This document shows positions 39,613 to 46,816 of a stretch of DNA of 64,000 nucleotides, one piece after another. The DNA comes from Caulobacter sp. BK020 (GTDB lineage: Bacteria; Pseudomonadota; Alphaproteobacteria; Caulobacterales; Caulobacteraceae). The stretch covers positions 186,001 through 250,000 of the forward strand of contig NZ_SLZL01000006.1 of assembly GCF_004342605.1 (NCBI RefSeq), written 5' to 3'. How positions within the stretch are numbered: position 1 is the stretch's first letter; every line of letters starts with the position of its first letter. A program made the position numbers and the translations under genes. The notes under the pieces were generated by a model. The model was not told where the DNA came from, did not search any database, and was given only the letters and a program-made list of their open reading frames with translations.

Positions 39613-40452
39613 CTAGCTGCCGCCGCTGAACAGCGACAGGATGATCTGCGGCGCCTGGTTGGCGATCGACAGGGCCTGGGCGCCCAGTTGCTGCTTGACC
39701 TGCAAGGCCTGCAGCCGCGCGCTTTCCTTGGCCATGTCGGCGTCGACCAGGTTGCCCACGCCGGTCTCGAGCACGTCGTTGAGCTTGGAGACGAAGGTGT
39801 TGTGGGCGTCGATCTGCTTGGCTTGCGACCCGATCGAGCCGACCGCCTGGTTCACGGCGGTCATCGTGGCGTCCAGGCGGGTCAGCACCGCCGCCGCCTG
39901 GGTCATGGTGCTGATGTTGTCGGTGGCCGTCAGGGTGTTGATCGTGCCGCCCAGCGACAGGTTCTGCAGGTTCAGCGTGATGACCGTCGCGGCGTCGGCG
40001 TCCGCCAGGAAGGTGATGTTGGTCGGCTCGCTGCCGTTGAGGATGTTGGCGCCGTCGAAGGTGGCGCTGTTGACCACCTGGGTCAGGTTCTTCAGCAGCC
40101 CCTGGAAGTCGGCGTTCAGGGCGGTGCGCGACGAGGTCGACAGCGAGGTGTCCTTGGCCGCGACCACCTTCTCGCGCATCTGGGTCAGCAGGTCGGAGAC
40201 CGATTCACCGGCGGCCAGGGCCACGTCGGTGATCGAGGTCGCGCGATCGAGGCTCATCTTCACCGCGCTCAGGGCCGAGCGATCGGCGCGCTGGTCCTGG
40301 GCGATCGACCAGACGGCGGCGTTGTCCTTGGCGGTGGAGATCGCCAGACCGGTGTTGATGCGGGACTGCACGCCCGACATCTCGTCGTTGGTCTTGTTCA
40401 GATTTTGCAGGGCGATCAGCGCGGGCTGATTGGTGTTCACGCTCAGCGTCAT
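39613..40452 (-). CDS. fljJ: Flagellin, FljJ-like
   Basis: A 279-residue flagellin lacking the hypervariable D2/D3 domains. N-terminal D0/D1: [19 protein letters not shown], with NTGLAISTAKDNAAVWSIA. C-terminal D1/D0: VDADMAKESARLQALQVKQQLGAQAL and ILSLFSGGS. It differs more from the other two flagellins than they do from one another, and the position farthest from flaF matches the 29-kDa FljJ of Caulobacter. The start at 40452 follows a GTG codon that I reject. Its leader has no clear sigma-54 site and no AAAAY hairpins. Confidence 0.9.
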   Translation of the reverse strand: MTLSVNTNQPALIALQNLNKTNDEMSGVQSRINTGLAISTAKDNAAVWSIAQDQRADRSALSAVKMSLDRATSITDVALAAGESVSDLLTQMREKVVAAKDTSLSTSSRTALNADFQGLLKNLTQVVNSATFDGANILNGSEPTNITFLADADAATVITLNLQNLSLGGTINTLTATDNISTMTQAAAVLTRLDATMTAVNQAVGSIGSQAKQIDAHNTFVSKLNDVLETGVGNLVDADMAKESARLQALQVKQQLGAQALSIANQAPQIILSLFSGGS

Positions 40453-40549
40453 CACGGTCTCCGAACGGCGGTTCTTGCCAGTGAGGCTCGGGACGCGATT
40501 CGGCGGCCGAGCAGGTCGGCCATGAAAGTGGGGCTGAGGGAGTAAGAAT

Positions 40550-40571
40550 ATGGTTAACGCACGTAAACCAT
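40550..40571. repeat. 22-bp imperfect palindrome
   Basis: ATGGTTAACGCACGTAAACCAT pairs with itself except at the centre and one position each side. It lies between the FlaG-family gene and fljJ, about 100 bases upstream of the fljJ start, and contains a TTAAC half-site. A regulator operator is possible. Confidence 0.4.
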
Positions 40572-40619
40572 GTTTCGCCTGCGACGCCAGGTCGCGGCGA
40601 GCACTGCGATGGCCAGCGC

Positions 40620-40970
40620 TCAGGTCAGGCCGTCGAAGACCTCGCCCGGGTCGTAGTGCTCGGCCTGCTTAAACCGCAGGACCTCCTCGCGTGGAAACTG
40701 TTGCAGGATGTCGCCGGTCCGACGGTCCACCGTCTTGTAGATATAGGTGCCGGTCTTGCTGTCCTGCTCGATCACCAGGCGCAGGTCTCCCGGCTGGGGC
40801 CCGTCGGCCGCCACGAACTTCTCCACGGGCGCGGGCTTTTCGGGCGCGGCTCCCCGGGTCGCGGAGGTAAAAACACCGCCTGCGGGATGACCCGGGACGG
40901 TCGAGACGGCGCCGACGACGGGCGTGGACGGCTCGGGCGGGATCGATGTCAACGCGACTTTGTTTTCCAT
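40620..40970 (-). CDS. FlaG-family flagellar protein
   Basis: A 116-residue protein. The first 65 residues are Pro/Ala-rich and probably disordered. The last 50 match the FlaG domain: LRLVIEQDSKTGTYIYKTVDRRTGDILQQFPREEVLRF, where the final part is the domain hallmark. FlaG proteins influence filament length in other bacteria. It lies between two flagellin genes, on the same strand, after two tandem hairpins. It should not be confused with the historical Caulobacter locus name flaG. Confidence 0.85.
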   Translation of the reverse strand: MENKVALTSIPPEPSTPVVGAVSTVPGHPAGGVFTSATRGAAPEKPAPVEKFVAADGPQPGDLRLVIEQDSKTGTYIYKTVDRRTGDILQQFPREEVLRFKQAEHYDPGEVFDGLT

Positions 40971-41018
40971 GACTCCTATCGCGGCCGGTTCGCGGCGGCG
41001 CCTCTAGTGATCCCTCCC

Positions 41019-41069
41019 CTCGGGCGGAAGCCCGAGAGAAAGGCGGAGGCGGACTGCAAGCCCGCCTCC
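41019..41069 (-). terminator. Tandem hairpins after fljK
   Basis: Two hairpins on the minus strand: GGAGGCGG/CCGCCTCC with a 9-base loop (41045-41069), and CTCGGGC/GCCCGAG with loop TTCC (41019-41036). They follow the FljK-like stop by 11 bases; no long U-tract is present, so termination may be incomplete. Confidence 0.7.
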
Positions 41070-41079
41070 TTCTTCGTTC

Positions 41080-41901
41080 CTATCGGAACAGGCTGAGGAT
41101 CGACGAGGTCGACTGGTTGGCGATGGACAGCGCCTGCACGCCCAGCTGCTGCTTGGTTTGCAGCGACTGCAGCTTGGCGCTTTCCTTGGCCAGGTCGGCA
41201 TCGACCAGGTTGCCCACGCCGGCGTCGAGGCTGTCCTGCAGCTTGCCGACGAAGGTCAGGTGGGTGTCCAGGCCCGTCGAGCTGGTGCCCAGCGAGGCCA
41301 GCTTGTTGGTCGCCGTGCCCAGGGCGTTGCTGATGGTGGTGATCATCGTCTTGGCCGCGGCCGCGTTGGCGAAGGTCGAGCCGGTGGTCAGGCCCAAGCC
41401 GACCAGCGACAGGGTCTTGGCGTTGACGGTGAACTGGGTGCCGTCCGAGTTGGCCAGGAAGGCCAGCTTGGTGGTCGAGCCGTCGGCGATCGAGACGCCG
41501 TTGAACTTGGCGTTGGTGACGGCCTTGGTGATCTGGTCGCGCAGGCTGTTGAAGTCCGAGACCAGGGCGTTGAACGAAGCGGTGTTCAGCGAAGTGTCGG
41601 AAGCGGCCAGGGCCTTTTCCTTCATCTTGCCCAGCAGGTCGGTGACCGTGTCGCCGGCGGCCAGGGCCACGTCGATGGTCGACTGGCCGCGTTGCAGCGA
41701 GTCCTTCACGGCGTTCAGGGAATTGGCGGTGGTCGACTGGTTCTTGGCCATCGCCCAGATCGCGCCGTTGTCCTTGGCGTTACCGACCTTCTTGCCGGTG
41801 TTGATGCGCTGCTGGGTGACCTGAAGTTCGCTGTTGGTGGCGTTCAGGTTTTGCAGGGCGATCAGGGCGCCAGCGTTCGTGTTGATGCTATTCAGCGGCA
41901 T
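41080..41901 (-). CDS. fljK: Flagellin, FljK-like
   Basis: A 273-residue flagellin with only D0 and D1. It starts [20 protein letters not shown] and ends ILSLFR. It is very similar to the FljL-like flagellin upstream (most of the sequence from [16 protein letters not shown] to [20 protein letters not shown] is shared). Context and order suggest FljK, the main filament subunit. It has a sigma-54 promoter at 41974-41988 and a structured leader. The ATG at 41901 has AGGAACTG upstream. Known in Caulobacter: FlbT acts on the fljK mRNA leader. Confidence 0.95.
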   Translation of the reverse strand: MPLNSINTNAGALIALQNLNATNSELQVTQQRINTGKKVGNAKDNGAIWAMAKNQSTTANSLNAVKDSLQRGQSTIDVALAAGDTVTDLLGKMKEKALAASDTSLNTASFNALVSDFNSLRDQITKAVTNAKFNGVSIADGSTTKLAFLANSDGTQFTVNAKTLSLVGLGLTTGSTFANAAAAKTMITTISNALGTATNKLASLGTSSTGLDTHLTFVGKLQDSLDAGVGNLVDADLAKESAKLQSLQTKQQLGVQALSIANQSTSSILSLFR

Positions 41902-41962
41902 CGCGACAGTTCCTATTCAAGGGTTCCGACGTCATTTTGACAGCCGGGAGCATTTTGCTCGG
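41902..41962 (-). promoter_or_regulatory. fljK mRNA leader with tandem AAAAU-loop hairpins
   Basis: The transcript predicted from the sigma-54 site starts near 41962: CC, then GAGC-AAAAT-GCTC, then CCGGCTGTC-AAAAT-GACGTCGG (8 pairs, one bulged T, including one G-U pair). Both hairpins have the same AAAAT loop. They sit within the first 40 nucleotides. The same design appears in the fljL leader with different stem bases. FlbT is known to bind this leader in C. crescentus; assigning these exact hairpins to it is inference. Confidence 0.7.
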
Positions 41963-41973
41963 AGAACTAGGCA

Positions 41974-41988
41974 GCAAAGATCGGGCCA
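41974..41988 (-). promoter_or_regulatory. Sigma-54 promoter of fljK
   Basis: On the minus strand TGGCCC-GATCT-TTGC matches the -24/-12 consensus (GG, ten bases, GC). The predicted transcript start is near 41962, 60 bases before the ATG. Confidence 0.85.
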
Positions 41989-42060
41989 AAACTGCCCAGT
42001 AGGCAGAAATCGGCAACCCCTTGAACGGCTTGCATTATACTTTGATTTACCACGATTTTC

Positions 42061-42115
42061 CCCGGCAATATTTGCCCAGTGCGGGACCGGATGGGAAAAA
42101 TCTGCCGGGCAAATT
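42061..42115. promoter_or_regulatory. Probable FlbD/ftr-type enhancer for fljK
   Basis: Two GGCAA/TTGCC-type palindromic elements, CCCGGCAATATTTGCCC (42061-42077) and CTGCCGGGCAAATT (42102-42115), lie about 75-130 bases upstream of the sigma-54 promoter, the normal position for FlbD binding sites in Caulobacter flagellar genes. The assignment is from position and pattern only. Confidence 0.5.
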
Positions 42116-42142
42116 CAGGTTGAGTTCGGATAATCGACGAAC

Positions 42143-42180
42143 GAAAAAAGAAATGCCGGACGGCCCGCAGGCCGTCCGGC
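42143..42180 (-). terminator. Terminator of fljL
   Basis: On the minus strand GCCGGACGGCC, loop TGCG, GGCCGTCCGGC (11 pairs) is followed by ATTTCTTTTTTCG. It begins about 31 bases after the stop codon. Confidence 0.9.
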
Positions 42181-42210
42181 TTTGATCGCTTCTTGAAGCC
42201 TAGTCGCCGA

Positions 42211-43029
42211 TCACTTGAACAGCGAAAGGATCGACTGAGGCGTCTGGTTCGCGATCGACAGGGCCTGAACACCCAGTTGCTGCTTGGTCTGCAGCGATTG
42301 CAGCTTGGCGCTTTCCTTGGCCAGGTCCGCATCGACCAGGTTGCCGACACCCGCGTCCAGGCTGTCCTGCAGCTTACCCGTGAAGGTCAGGTGCATGTCC
42401 AGGCCCGTCGAGCTGGTGCCCAGGTTCGCCAACTTGTTCGTCGCCGTGGTCAGGGCCGTCGTGATCGTGGCGATCATCGTCTTGGCCGCGGCCGCGTTGG
42501 CGAAGGTCGACGTCGCCGTCAGACCCAGGCCGACCAGCGACAGGGTCTTGGCGTTCACCGTGTAGGCGACACCGTCCGAGTTGCTGAGGAACTGCAGCTT
42601 GGAGGTCGTGCCGTCCACGAGGCTGACGCCGTTGAATTGAGCGTTGGTGACAGCCTTGGTGATCTGGTCGCGCAGCGAGGTGAAGTCCGAGACCAGGGCG
42701 TTGAACGAAGCGGTGTTCAGCGAGGTGTCGGAAGCGGCCAGGGCCTTTTCCTTCATCTTGCCGAGCAGGTCGGTGATGGTGTCGCCAGCGGCAAGGCCCA
42801 CATCGATCGTCGATTGTCCGCGCTGGAGCGAGTCCTTCACGGCGTTCAACGAGCTCGACGTCGCGCTTTGCATCTTAGCCATCGACCAGATCGCGCCGTT
42901 GTCCTTGGCGTTGGAGATCTTCTTGCCGGTGTTGATGCGTTGTTGGGTGCTTTGGAGCTCCGAGTTGGTGGCGTTCAGGTTTTGCAGCGCGATCATGGCG
43001 CCGGCATTGGTGTTGATCGAGTTCAGCAT
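42211..43029 (-). CDS. fljL: Flagellin, FljL-like
   Basis: A 272-residue D0/D1 flagellin starting [19 protein letters not shown] and ending QSILSLFK. It is a close paralogue of the FljK-like gene. Start choice: ATG 43029 aligns with the family; an in-frame ATG five codons upstream (43044) is placed inside a leader hairpin loop (AAAATGG). The promoter is sigma-54 type at 43102-43116. Position next to flaF fits FljL. Confidence 0.94.
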   Translation of the reverse strand: MLNSINTNAGAMIALQNLNATNSELQSTQQRINTGKKISNAKDNGAIWSMAKMQSATSSSLNAVKDSLQRGQSTIDVGLAAGDTITDLLGKMKEKALAASDTSLNTASFNALVSDFTSLRDQITKAVTNAQFNGVSLVDGTTSKLQFLSNSDGVAYTVNAKTLSLVGLGLTATSTFANAAAAKTMIATITTALTTATNKLANLGTSSTGLDMHLTFTGKLQDSLDAGVGNLVDADLAKESAKLQSLQTKQQLGVQALSIANQTPQSILSLFK

Positions 43030-43090
43030 GATGGTTCTCGCCATTTTGGGAGGATTGCCCCGGCGTTTTGCCGGTCGGGCGTTTTGCCCG
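43030..43090 (-). promoter_or_regulatory. fljL mRNA leader with tandem AAAAC-loop hairpins
   Basis: From the predicted start near 43090 the leader reads CGGGC-AAAAC-GCCCG (43090-43076), GA, CCGGC-AAAAC-GCCGG (43074-43060), and near the start codon CTCCC-AAAAT-GG-C-GAG (43052-43037), where the last side contains the GCGAGA purine stretch just before the ATG. Three hairpins, all with AAAAY loops. The stem bases differ from those of the fljK leader while pairing is kept. Candidate FlbT-responsive element. Confidence 0.72.
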
Positions 43091-43101
43091 CAGAACCCAT
43101 C

Positions 43102-43116
43102 GCAAGCGGCGGGCCA
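43102..43116 (-). promoter_or_regulatory. Sigma-54 promoter of fljL
   Basis: TGGCCC-GCCGC-TTGC on the minus strand fits the -24/-12 consensus. The predicted transcript start is near 43090, giving a leader of about 61 nucleotides. Confidence 0.85.
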
Positions 43117-43191
43117 GTTGGCGCCGCCTTGGCGAAATTTCTAAAATTCTGATTTTATTCGATTTCTACGAGCCCAAAGCCGAATACGAGA

Positions 43192-43250
43192 CCGCCCGGC
43201 GAATGCAGAATTCGCCGGGCGGCAGGTTTTTCCGGAAAGGTTTGCCGGAG
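43192..43250. promoter_or_regulatory. Perfect 13-bp palindrome and GGTTTGCCGG element upstream of fljL
   Basis: CCGCCCGGCGAAT, GCAGA, ATTCGCCGGGCGG is a perfect 13-base stem (43192-43222), followed by CCGGAAAGGTTTGCCGGAG (43232-43250). It lies between the end of flaF and the fljL promoter, where a FlbD enhancer would be, and may also end flaF transcription. No U-tract follows on the flaF strand. Confidence 0.5.
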
Positions 43251-43276
43251 GGGCGGAAGCGCCCTCCCCGCCTGGA

Positions 43277-43639
43277 TCAGGCGGCGTCGGCGCGGCCCGC
43301 CAGGCCTTGCATGATCATGCGATTGATCTCGATCAGCGGCTCGAAATCCTCCTCCTTGCGCATGATGGCGCTGGAGTGGCGGCCAACCCAGAGGCTGAGC
43401 GAGATGATGCTGGCGCGCAGCTGCACCGGCAGGGTGTTCTCCGGCAATGAGCAGTCGGTCGCCAGGGCCGACCAGACGCGGCGGTTCCAGTCCAGGGCGT
43501 CGATGCGCGTAGCGATGTCGTCCGCCGGAGCCTCGGACGCCGCCATCAGCGCGCGCGTCACCTGACCGAACAGACGGTACTCCATCTCACGCGGGTTTTC
43601 GGTCCGCGTCGCCGTCTGCTGATAGGCCCTAAGAGACAT
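43277..43639 (-). CDS. flaF: Flagellin biosynthesis regulator FlaF
   Basis: A 120-residue Fla[33 protein letters not shown], with the [14 protein letters not shown] motif and [11 protein letters not shown] end. In Caulobacter FlaF promotes flagellin synthesis and secretion, acting against FlbT. Its start overlaps the flbT stop by 11 bases, so the two are coupled. Confidence 0.95.
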   Translation of the reverse strand: MSLRAYQQTATRTENPREMEYRLFGQVTRALMAASEAPADDIATRIDALDWNRRVWSALATDCSLPENTLPVQLRASIISLSLWVGRHSSAIMRKEEDFEPLIEINRMIMQGLAGRADAA

Positions 43640-44024
43640 GCCCCAACCTCTGATCTTCGTATTCGATTAGCTTACGGCTCAGCATGAGCGCCTTGTAGTA
43701 CTCGCGCGCCATCACATGCTTGGAGATGGCGATGCAGTCGCTCAGCACGTCGGGATTGCGCACTACGCCCATGAATTCGGTCAGGCGGGTGGCGAACTCT
43801 TCGTACTGACGCTCGGCGGCGGACTCGTCCAGGTACATCATCATGACCGGGAAATAGATCCGGCGCGCCGGCGTGGTCGCCTCGTCAGGCTGCATGATGT
43901 CCTTCTCACGCAGCACCGAGGCCTTGTTCTGAAGCACCAGCACGCCGCGGCGGTCGCCATTCTGGACCACCGCGCCGTTCAGCACGAACTTCTCGCCGGG
44001 TTTCAGCGACAGCTTCAATGGCAC
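43629..44024 (-). CDS. flbT: Flagellin mRNA regulator FlbT
   Basis: A 131-residue FlbT, beginning (GTG) [20 protein letters not shown], then [16 protein letters not shown] and FPVMMMYLD. The GTG at 44024 has GAGGGAGCGGCCCT upstream and matches the family start, so longer frames upstream are rejected. In C. crescentus FlbT binds the flagellin mRNA leader and lowers its stability until the hook is complete. It lies in the same window as leaders with repeated AAAAY hairpins. Confidence 0.95.
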   Translation of the reverse strand: MPLKLSLKPGEKFVLNGAVVQNGDRRGVLVLQNKASVLREKDIMQPDEATTPARRIYFPVMMMYLDESAAERQYEEFATRLTEFMGVVRNPDVLSDCIAISKHVMAREYYKALMLSRKLIEYEDQRLGHVS

Positions 44025-44203
44025 AGGGCCGCTCCCTCTCGCATTGCTGTGTCGCCCCACCCGCCGAGATGACGGTTTCGAAGCAGAAGCTAGGCGGAGG
44101 CGGTTAACGTCCCCTTGCCAAGCCTGCGACCGTGGGACGCAGCTTAGGATACAATTAAGCATACTGACCCAGAGGATGACTCTCTCAAATCGCCAAGGCC
44201 TCA
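44025..44203. promoter_or_regulatory. Divergent flbT/flmG promoter region
   Basis: A 179-base gap between two divergent flagellar units. GGTTAACGTCCCCTTGCC (44102-44119) has a TTAA half of a CtrA site but no good second half. No sigma-54 site was seen. The 44150-44170 part is AT-richer. Confidence 0.4.
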
Positions 44204-46003
44204 ATGATGTCCCGCGTTCGCGACACCCAGATCTCGGCCAGCGCGCTGGCCATCGCCCAGGAGGCGGTCGCCCAGGCCGTTAACCTCGGCTTCAAGACGA
44301 CGGCCGGCGACGCGGCCTCGGCCGAGGCCCTGGCGCGGCTGGACCGCCAGACCAACGAGGTCCGCAACCAGGAAACCGCCCGGCTGCTGGCCCGGTCCGT
44401 CCACGCCATGCAGAACCGCGACTTCGCCGAAGGCGAGAAGCTGGCGCTGAAGGCCCTGGAGCGGGACGACAAGCTGGGCGTGGCCTGGCACGTCCTGGGC
44501 ATCGCCCGCGAGAAGATCGGCGATTTCGCCGGCTCGATGCGCTGCTACGAGGCGGCGCTCAAGCTGCTGCCCGACCACGGCGCGGTGGCCGGCGACCTGG
44601 GGCGCCTGGCGTTCCGCATGGACATGCCGGAAATCGCCGCCAAGTTCTTCATGCACTACATCAACGCCCGCCCGGGCGACCTGGAAGGCGTCAACAACCT
44701 GGCCTGCGCCCTGCGCGACCTCAACCGCTGCGACGAGGCCATCGAAGTCCTGCGCCCGGCGATCAACGACAATCCCGAACAGCCGCTGCTGTGGAACACC
44801 CTGGGCACGGTGATGTGCAGCCTGGGCGACGGCAGGACGGCGTTGACCTTCTTCGACGAGGCCCTGCGGCTGGCCCCGAACTTCGGCAAGGCCTACCACA
44901 ACCGCGCCTACGCCAAGCTCGACCTGGGCGACGTCGCGGGGGCCCTGGCCGATTGCGACCTGGCCATCGCCGCGGTCGAATCGCCTGAGGATCTGGCGAC
45001 CATGCAGTTCGGCCGGGCGACCATCCTGCTGGCCCTGGGCCGGGTCGAGGAAGGCTGGAAGGCCTACGAGGCCCGCTTCTCCAAGGATCTGGTCGAGGCC
45101 CCGCGCTTCACGATCGAGGCCTCCCGCTGGCGCCCGGGCATGGACCTGGCCGGCAAGTCGCTGATGATTTGCGCCGAACAGGGCCTGGGCGACGAGGTCA
45201 TGTTCGCCAACATGCTGCCGGACGTGATCGAGGCCCTGGGCCCCGCCGGCAAGCTGACCCTGGCGGTCGAGCGACGGCTGGTCCCGCTGTTCAGGCGCTC
45301 GTTCCCCAAGGCCGACGTCTTCCCGCACAAGACCGTTTCCTACGAGGGCCGAGTCTATCGCGGGGCGCCCGAGATCGAGGACTGGAGCGGCGTCGACTTC
45401 TGGACCCCGATGGGCGACCTGCTGGAAACCTTCCGCCCCAGCGTGGCCGCGTTCCCCGACCGGCGGAACTTCCTTGAGGCTGATCCGGTTCGGGTGGCGC
45501 ACTGGCGGCGGACGCTGGAGGACGCGCCCAAGGGTCCCAAGGTCGGGCTGCTGTGGAAGAGCCTGAAACTGACCGGCGAACGCGCCCGCCAGTTCTCGCC
45601 CTTCATGCTGTGGCGGCCGGTGCTGGAAACGCCGGGGATCACCTTCGTCAACCTGCAGTACGGCGACTGCGACGAGGAGATCGCCCTGGCCAAGGCGGAG
45701 TTCGGCGTCGACATCTGGCGGCCGCCTGGCATCGACCTGAAGCAGGACCTGGACGATGTCGCCGCCCTGTGCTGCGCCATGGACCTGATCGTCGGCTTCT
45801 CGAACGCCACCACCAACCTGGGCGGAGCCTGCGGGGCGCCGATCTGGATGCTGACCGGAGCCTCGTCCTGGACCCGCCTGGGCGCCCAGACCTGGCCCTG
45901 GTATCCGCAGACCCGCTGCTTCATCACGCCGGACTTCAACGACTGGACTCCGACCATGCAGGAGGTGGGCGCCGCCTTGCGCGAACGCTTCCCGGCCGGC
46001 TGA
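44204..46003 (+). CDS. flmG: TPR-glycosyltransferase, FlmG-like flagellin modification protein
   Basis: A 599-residue soluble protein. The first 300 residues hold several TPR units (EGEKLALKALERDDKLG, ALKLLPDHGAVAGDLG, LWNTLGTVMCSLGDGRTALTF); the rest is a GT-B-like part with EQGLGDEVMFANMLP, VGLLWKSLKLTG and CAMDLIVGFSNATTNLGGACGAP. FlmG of Caulobacter has this plan: TPRs bind flagellin and the C-terminal part transfers pseudaminic acid. It is the first gene of a divergent operon opposite flbT. Older literature calls the gene here flbA, but I cannot verify this. Confidence 0.8.
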   Translation: MMSRVRDTQISASALAIAQEAVAQAVNLGFKTTAGDAASAEALARLDRQTNEVRNQETARLLARSVHAMQNRDFAEGEKLALKALERDDKLGVAWHVLGIAREKIGDFAGSMRCYEAALKLLPDHGAVAGDLGRLAFRMDMPEIAAKFFMHYINARPGDLEGVNNLACALRDLNRCDEAIEVLRPAINDNPEQPLLWNTLGTVMCSLGDGRTALTFFDEALRLAPNFGKAYHNRAYAKLDLGDVAGALADCDLAIAAVESPEDLATMQFGRATILLALGRVEEGWKAYEARFSKDLVEAPRFTIEASRWRPGMDLAGKSLMICAEQGLGDEVMFANMLPDVIEALGPAGKLTLAVERRLVPLFRRSFPKADVFPHKTVSYEGRVYRGAPEIEDWSGVDFWTPMGDLLETFRPSVAAFPDRRNFLEADPVRVAHWRRTLEDAPKGPKVGLLWKSLKLTGERARQFSPFMLWRPVLETPGITFVNLQYGDCDEEIALAKAEFGVDIWRPPGIDLKQDLDDVAALCCAMDLIVGFSNATTNLGGACGAPIWMLTGASSWTRLGAQTWPWYPQTRCFITPDFNDWTPTMQEVGAALRERFPAG

Positions 46004-46054
46004 TCCACAAGCTTCGCCAGATGCGCACCACATTTCGGCGGTAGACGAACGCCG

Positions 46055-46816
46055 GTGTTCGGGTTTCAAGATCCCGTCCCAATCTCGAGTACGCCCTTGC
46101 CGCTCGCCATCCTTCAAGCTCGCATGTCGTCGACCCGGCTGCCCGGCAAGGTCCTGGCCGACCTGGCCGGACAGCCGATGATCCTGAGGCAGATCGAGCG
46201 GCTCCAGCGCGCCACGCGGCTGAACCGGATCGTGGTGGCCACCTCGCACCAGGCCAGCGACGACCCGCTGGCCGTCTGCCTGATCGCCGCCGGCGTTCCG
46301 GTGTTTCGCGGGCCGCTGGACGACGTGCTGGCCCGCTATATCGGCGCGATGGAGGCCTTCGGACCGGTTCGCACGGTGGTGCGCCTGACCGCCGATTGCC
46401 CGCTCGCCGATCCCGACCTGATCGACCAGACCCTCGACCTTCATCAGCGTTCGGGCGCCGACTACACCTCCAACACCCCGGTCCGGCGCAGTTTCGCCAA
46501 GGGCCTGGACGTCGAGGTGTTCGAGGCCGTGGCGCTGAAGATCGCCGCCGACCAGACCGTTGATCCCTACGATCACGAACACGTCACGCCGTTCCTCTAC
46601 CGCCACCCCAACCGCTTCAAGATCGCAGGCCTGGAACAGGCGGCGGACGAGGGCGAGGTGCGCTGGACGGTCGACCGGCCCGACGACCTGGACTTCGTCC
46701 GCGCGGTGTACGACGGACTCTACGCCGCCAATCCGGCCTTCACGTCCGACGATGTGCGCGCCTTCGTGCGGAGCCGGCCGGATCTGGCCGCCCTGGGGGG
46801 AGATCGCCGCGTATGA
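46055..46816 (+). CDS. SpsF-like cytidylyltransferase
   Basis: A 253-residue nucleotidyltransferase of the SpsF/KdsB-like family. ILQARMSSTRLPGKVLADLAG is the nucleotide-binding motif. VRLTADCPLADPDLIDQT carries the metal-binding Asp, and VDPYDHEHVTPFLYRHP is typical of the family. These enzymes activate acidic sugars as CMP or CDP derivatives. The GTG start leaves the motif near residue 20. It is between FlmG-like and PseH-like genes and overlaps the latter by four bases (ATGA), supporting a role in making the flagellin sugar donor. Confidence 0.82.
   Translation: MFGFQDPVPISSTPLPLAILQARMSSTRLPGKVLADLAGQPMILRQIERLQRATRLNRIVVATSHQASDDPLAVCLIAAGVPVFRGPLDDVLARYIGAMEAFGPVRTVVRLTADCPLADPDLIDQTLDLHQRSGADYTSNTPVRRSFAKGLDVEVFEAVALKIAADQTVDPYDHEHVTPFLYRHPNRFKIAGLEQAADEGEVRWTVDRPDDLDFVRAVYDGLYAANPAFTSDDVRAFVRSRPDLAALGGDRRV

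Noticed and set aside
40453-40545. Possible sigma-54 promoter for the FljJ-like gene (CGGCCG-CCGAA-TCGC)
   Set aside because: Only the GG and GC positions fit; the rest deviates from TGGC..TTGC, so it is not called.
44102-44119. CtrA box between flbT and flmG (TTAA-N7-TTGC)
   Set aside because: The second half does not match TTAAC and one half-site is not sufficient.
46055-46816. PseF as name of the nucleotidyltransferase
   Set aside because: The N-terminal motif is QARMSSTRLPGKV, as in SpsF, and not the PARGGSKR pattern of PseF/NeuA, so the PseF symbol was not used.
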